Source: an uncultured Clostridia bacterium
GTDB lineage: Bacteria > Bacillota > Clostridia > Oscillospirales > Acutalibacteraceae
Direction: 5' to 3'
DNA length: 9,430 nucleotides
Assembly (NCBI GenBank): GCA_937919155.1
Contig: CALFPM010000079.1
Location: 1-9,430, forward strand
Of the stretch, positions 6,453 to 9,430 are shown piece by piece. The position numbers and the translations under genes are program-made. The notes under the pieces were generated by a model. The model was not told the origin of the DNA, ran no database searches, and saw only the letters and a list, made by a program, of their open reading frames with translations. The first letter of the stretch is position 1, and each line of letters starts with the position of its first letter.

Positions 6453-6497
6453 TTGTAGGAAATTAGTCGATTTTGAAAAAATGGGGTAAAAATTTTT

Positions 6498-8132
6498 ATG
6501 AAAAAAACTCAGAACAAAGCAAATGTAAATTTGCCAACGTACAAAACGATAAAGGAAATTGTTGTTACCGGCACAAAAAAAGGCGGCGACAAAAGACAGT
6601 ATATGTTCCTCGATAAAAACAAAAAGGAATGTATCAGAAGTTTCAATGAAACATGGCAGGAAATGAGAGCTTTGGGCACTTATTTCAACCTCAAAGGTCT
6701 TGACGGCAAAAAGAAGATTGCCATTATCGGCGAAAACTGCTATGAGTGGATGATTACATATTATGCAACGCTCGTGGGCGGCAACATCACCGTACCCATG
6801 GATTGCAAGCTTCCTGCCGATGACCTTGCAGACCAGCTTATACGCTGCGGATGCGATGCTCTTGTTATCACATCAAAGTTTGTTGAAATGGCAGAGGGCT
6901 TCAAGGCAAACCCTGAGATGCCCGAAATGCTCTACTTTAACATCAGTGAAAATTATGAGGATTATCTCAAAGAAGGTCAGGCGGCGGTTGACGCAGGAAA
7001 CACCTCGTTTGAAAATGCAGATGTCAAACCTGATGACCTTGCCTGCATTGCCTATACTTCAGGCACAACCTCAAAAAGCAAGGGTGTTATGCTCACTCAT
7101 TTCAACATCGCAAGCAACTGCTCGTCTGCGTGCCGTGCTCACACAGGCAGACACGCAATCGGTTTTCTGCCTCTTAACCACACATATGCATGGGTAAGCG
7201 CACTGTTTTCGTCATATATTCTTACCGAGTGGGGTTATCTTTGCGATGGTATCGGCAACATTCAGGGAGATCTCAAGAAAATTCAGCCTTATAATTTCTC
7301 AGGCGTTCCTCTTGTGGTTGAAACAATTTATGACAGAATCTGGAAAACCGCAAGAAAAACAGGCAGAGAAGATATTCTCAAAAAGGGTCTCAAAATCAGC
7401 AAAACCCTTATGAAACTCGGCATTGACAGAAGACGCAAGATATTCAAAACAATTATCGATAATCTCGGCGGCAATCTCAATATGATTGTTTGCGGCGGTG
7501 CAAACCTTGACCCCAAGTATGAGGAGGGAATGCACGATTTCGGAATTGAAATTTATAACGGCTACGGTATGACCGAATGTTCGCCCGCAATCACCTGCAA
7601 CAGACCGGGCAAGAGAAAGTTCGGCAGTGTGGGTGTGCCTCTTGACTGCTGTGAGATTAAAATTCACAATCCCGATGAAGACGGTGTTGGCGAAATTTAT
7701 GTAAAAGGCACCAATGTTATGGTTGGTTACTACAATGAACCCGAGGCAACTGCTGCTGCATTTGACGGCGAATGGCTTAAGACGGGCGACCACGGCAGAA
7801 TCGATGAGGACGGCTTCCTGTTTATGGTCGGCAGAAAGAAAAACCTTATCTGCCTTTCAAACGGCAAGAATGTTTCTCCCGAAGAGCTTGAAGACAAGCT
7901 TTCAAGAATAGATTATGTCAAGGAAGTTCTTGTTTATGAAGAGGACGGCAAAATTACCGCTGAATTTTTCCTTAATGAAGCTGATTATCCCGATGCAAGA
8001 AGCAGAATAAAGGCGGATGTTGATGAGTTTAACCGCAATATGCCCTTGTTCAAGAATGTGGGAAAATTCAAGGTTCGTGATGAAGAGTTTCCCAAAACAA
8101 CAACTCTCAAAATTGCGAGAAACTACAAATAA
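6498..8132 (+). CDS. AMP-forming acyl-CoA synthetase (long-chain fatty acid-CoA ligase family)
   Basis: A 544-residue adenylate-forming enzyme that activates a carboxylic acid with ATP and passes the acyl group to CoA or another thiol. Motifs in order are the phosphate loop YTSGTTSKSKGV (186-197), YNGYGMTE (353-360), the hinge-region WLKTGDHGRIDEDGF (426-440) with ribose-binding Asp431, GRKKNL (445-450) and the C-terminal TTTLKI with the expected adenylation lysine Lys538. Overall it resembles bacterial long-chain acyl-CoA ligases, but at 544 residues it is shorter than FAA1-type enzymes. It has no signal peptide and is probably cytosolic or peripheral. Its ribosome binding site is poor (GGGG 6483-6486, 11 bases from ATG). 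It is divergent from the phosphopantetheinyl transferase operon, so its acceptor could be a carrier protein instead of CoA. That is inference. Confidence 0.9.
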   Translation: MKKTQNKANVNLPTYKTIKEIVVTGTKKGGDKRQYMFLDKNKKECIRSFNETWQEMRALGTYFNLKGLDGKKKIAIIGENCYEWMITYYATLVGGNITVPMDCKLPADDLADQLIRCGCDALVITSKFVEMAEGFKANPEMPEMLYFNISENYEDYLKEGQAAVDAGNTSFENADVKPDDLACIAYTSGTTSKSKGVMLTHFNIASNCSSACRAHTGRHAIGFLPLNHTYAWVSALFSSYILTEWGYLCDGIGNIQGDLKKIQPYNFSGVPLVVETIYDRIWKTARKTGREDILKKGLKISKTLMKLGIDRRRKIFKTIIDNLGGNLNMIVCGGANLDPKYEEGMHDFGIEIYNGYGMTECSPAITCNRPGKRKFGSVGVPLDCCEIKIHNPDEDGVGEIYVKGTNVMVGYYNEPEATAAAFDGEWLKTGDHGRIDEDGFLFMVGRKKNLICLSNGKNVSPEELEDKLSRIDYVKEVLVYEEDGKITAEFFLNEADYPDARSRIKADVDEFNRNMPLFKNVGKFKVRDEEFPKTTTLKIARNYK

Positions 8133-8140
8133 TATCAGGG

Positions 8141-8174
8141 TCACGGAAATCTTATTGGTTTCCGTGATTTTTTT
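8141..8174 (+). terminator. Rho-independent terminator of the acyl-CoA synthetase gene
   Basis: TCACGGAAA (8141-8149) pairs perfectly with TTTCCGTGA (8159-8167) around a 9-base loop, followed by seven T at 8168-8174 (the run begins within the ATTTTTTT). Confidence 0.9.
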
Positions 8175-8177
8175 GCC

Positions 8178-8217
8178 AAAAAGAGGCGGTATCCGTTACG
8201 GATACTGCCTCTTTTTT
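8178..8217. terminator. Second, bidirectional terminator between convergent genes
   Basis: An 18-bp stem (8178-8195 with 8199-8216) has a single G-T wobble and a 3-base loop. A-run and T-run edges lie on both sides, so it can stop transcription from either direction. It sits 13 bp from the stop of the minus-strand gene and directly behind the synthetase terminator. Confidence 0.9.
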
Positions 8218-8230
8218 GACAGGTTGAATT

Positions 8231-8872
8231 TTATTCTCCGAGGAAATATCTGCCGTAAGCATCTGCTGCCTTGAGTGCGGCGCAAACTTTTTCGGGAGTA
8301 ACTTCGAAGGGCATGTTGTGAATGGTTTCGCCTTCTGCGCAAGCTGCTGATGCAACAGCCATAAGCTTTTCGTCTGTCACTTCTGTGATGCCGAGTTCTT
8401 TGAATGTTACGGGCAAACCGAGCTCAATGCAGAAGTCAACAATTCTTTCAAGCTCATCGCCGTCAACATTTTCAAGAACAAGCTGTGTGAGTGTGCCGAA
8501 AGCAACCTTTTCGCCGTGATACATATGATGGCATTCGGGAAGAACGGTAAGACCGTTGTGGATAGCGTGTGCGCCTGCAAGACCGCCGCTTTCAAAGCCG
8601 ATACCGCTGAGAAGGGTGTTTGCTTCAATAACCTTTTCAACTGCTTCTGTGCAAGCACCTGCTTCAAGAGCAATCTTTGCCTTTACGCCTTCATCCATGA
8701 GAGTGTCAAAGCAGAGCTTTGCAAGTGCCATAGCTGCGCAAGTTACCTTGCCGCCTGCACAAGTGCCTGCATCCTTTGCCTTTGTTGCTCTTGCCTCGTA
8801 ATAAGTAGCGAGAGCGTCGCCGATACCTGCAACGGTAAGACGGGCGGGAGATTTTGCTATAATATCGGTATC
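8231..8872 (-). pseudogene. gldA: C-terminal metal-binding domain of glycerol dehydrogenase (fragment)
   Basis: This is the downstream part of the chimeric frame. Intact GldA is about 365 residues and oxidises glycerol to dihydroxyacetone with NAD. Here roughly the first 160 residues, the Rossmann domain with the GGG nucleotide motif, are missing, while the helical domain with the Zn ligands and the C-terminus are intact. Glycine codons here are GGC or GGT in 20 of 21 cases, like the rest of the window. If the join is an assembly error, the true gene continues as full gldA in the real genome. Confidence 0.8.
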
Positions 8873-9430
8873 CATTCTGTCACCTATGATAACCGACTCA
8901 GAGCGCGAGCATCCGAGGCGCTTCAGTGCGTGACGCATCATAAGTGGATTGGGCTTTCCGATGAAATAAGCGGATTTTCCCGTGGTCATCTCGATGGGAG
9001 AGATAAGTGCGCGACACGCAGGCACTATTCCGTTCTCGGACGGGCCTGTGAGGTCGCTGTTCGTGCCGATGAGCTTTGCACCGTTCATAACGAGTCGTAC
9101 CGCGCGCTCTATTTTTTCGTAGTTCAGAGAACGGGTTTCTCCAAATACTACGTAGTCGGGGTTGACGTCGTTCATGCTCAAGCCTGCCTCGTAAAGGGCG
9201 TAAGTAAGTCCGGGCTCGCCTATAACGTAAACCGAGCATCCCTTATGCTGCGATGCCAAAAAGGATGCTGTTGCAAGAGCACTTGTGTAAAAGTGGCTTT
9301 CGTCTACCTCAAGTCCCATTCTTTTGAGCTTTTGTGCAAGCTCTCTCGGTGAGCGCTCGGAGCTGTTTGTCAAAAAGAGATAGTTTTTATTGTTATTTTC
9401 GAGCCATTCCATAAATTCCTTGACGTTCGG
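8231..9430 (-). CDS. Chimeric open frame: NagD-type HAD phosphatase fused to C-terminal half of glycerol dehydrogenase (5' partial)
   Basis: The frame is open to the window edge, with six codons (PNVKEF) before the Met at 9412, so that Met is internal and the true start is off-window. Counting from that Met, residues 1-180 match NagD-type HAD phosphatases: YLFLTNSSERSPREL, YTSALATA, DVNPDYVVFGETRS, IGKPNP and motif IV GDRMDTD. Residues about 181-393 match GldA from mid-protein to the end: KSPARLTVAGIGDALATYYEA, EANTLLSGIGFESGG, HAIHNG and HHMYHGEKVAFG. The HAD half lacks its C-terminal part, and motif I would lie off-window. The GldA half lacks its NAD-binding domain but keeps the metal ligands Asp199, His282 and His299. 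Codon choice changes at the join. It is probably not a functional fusion. Confidence 0.85.
   Translation of the reverse strand, partial: PNVKEFMEWLENNNKNYLFLTNSSERSPRELAQKLKRMGLEVDESHFYTSALATASFLASQHKGCSVYVIGEPGLTYALYEAGLSMNDVNPDYVVFGETRSLNYEKIERAVRLVMNGAKLIGTNSDLTGPSENGIVPACRALISPIEMTTGKSAYFIGKPNPLMMRHALKRLGCSRSESVIIGDRMDTDIIAKSPARLTVAGIGDALATYYEARATKAKDAGTCAGGKVTCAAMALAKLCFDTLMDEGVKAKIALEAGACTEAVEKVIEANTLLSGIGFESGGLAGAHAIHNGLTVLPECHHMYHGEKVAFGTLTQLVLENVDGDELERIVDFCIELGLPVTFKELGITEVTDEKLMAVASAACAEGETIHNMPFEVTPEKVCAALKAADAYGRYFLGE
8873..9430 (-). pseudogene. NagD-type HAD-IIA phosphatase segment lacking both ends
   Basis: This is the upstream part of the chimeric frame. HAD-IIA (NagD) enzymes dephosphorylate small phosphorylated metabolites such as nucleotides. 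Motif II (FLTNSS), the cap region with NPDYVVFGETRS, motif III Lys153 in GKPNP and motif IV GDRMDTD are visible. The usual tail of about 50 residues after motif IV is replaced by GldA sequence. GGA is used for 8 of 14 glycines and GAG for 9 of 14 glutamates, unlike the neighbouring genes. Confidence 0.75.

Noticed and set aside
6350..6497. A riboswitch or T-box leader before the acyl-CoA synthetase
   Set aside because: The leader after the predicted start is only about 40 bases, with no conserved leader-RNA motif or terminator hairpin.
7299..7793. 164-residue minus-strand frame inside the acyl-CoA synthetase
   Set aside because: It is antisense to the conserved core of the ligase, including YGMTE and the hinge motif, and has no recognisable domain.
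8516..9352. 278-residue plus-strand open frame opposite the NagD-GldA frame
   Set aside because: It is a cysteine-rich, motif-free translation of the complement of two recognisable protein families and crosses the chimeric junction. It is best explained as a shadow frame.
8231..9430. A genuine novel bifunctional phosphatase-dehydrogenase
   Set aside because: The dehydrogenase half lacks its NAD-binding domain and the phosphatase half lacks its tail. Codon choice changes exactly at a shared peptide. A chimeric join explains all three, though read data could overturn this.

Overview
The window looks like a piece of a gut-type Clostridia genome (Firmicutes, perhaps Oscillospirales/Ruminococcaceae). 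This is inferred from moderate-to-low GC, AGGAGG/AGAGGTG ribosome binding sites, housekeeping-type -35/-10 promoters with 17-bp spacers, an ECF-type transporter subunit, cytosolic fucosidases and a Sfp-type phosphopantetheinyl transferase. No RNA gene, CRISPR array, insertion sequence or phage gene was seen. No gene-free stretch exceeds about 150 bases.

Left block (1-5283, + strand). After a terminator for an off-window gene comes a maltose/galactoside O-acetyltransferase with its own promoter. Next is a promoter whose -35 lies between the arms of a perfect 11-bp inverted repeat. It drives a class I DAHP synthase (aroF), followed closely by a GH29 alpha-L-fucosidase of subfamily-B character and an ECF transporter S component. 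A near-consensus promoter overlapping the S-component stop codon leads to a second GH29 fucosidase, of subfamily-A character. A small lipoprotein with a lipocalin-like domain follows, and the block ends at a strong bidirectional terminator. Both fucosidases lack signal peptides, so fucosylated glycans or glycosides would be cleaved inside the cell after uptake. The S component between them is a candidate for that uptake or for an unrelated vitamin.

Middle block (5265-8217). Two overlapping minus-strand genes encode a divergent-PAP2 (YuiD/DUF212) membrane protein and a Sfp-type phosphopantetheinyl transferase. They are transcribed away from a plus-strand AMP-forming acyl-CoA synthetase. A 148-bp intergenic region carries both promoters and a near-perfect 16-bp direct repeat, one copy on each -35. 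Two tandem terminators close the synthetase gene.

Right edge (8231-9430, minus strand, 5' end off-window). One open frame joins most of a NagD-type HAD phosphatase to the C-terminal half of a glycerol dehydrogenase (GldA). The join falls in the peptide DTDIIA, which suits both families, and glycine and glutamate codon choice changes sharply there. Neither half is complete. The GldA side matches the rest of the window and the NagD side does not. This is the most unusual feature here. It is best read as an illegitimate or microhomology join, most likely an assembly chimera near a contig end, unless reads across the junction show it to be real.
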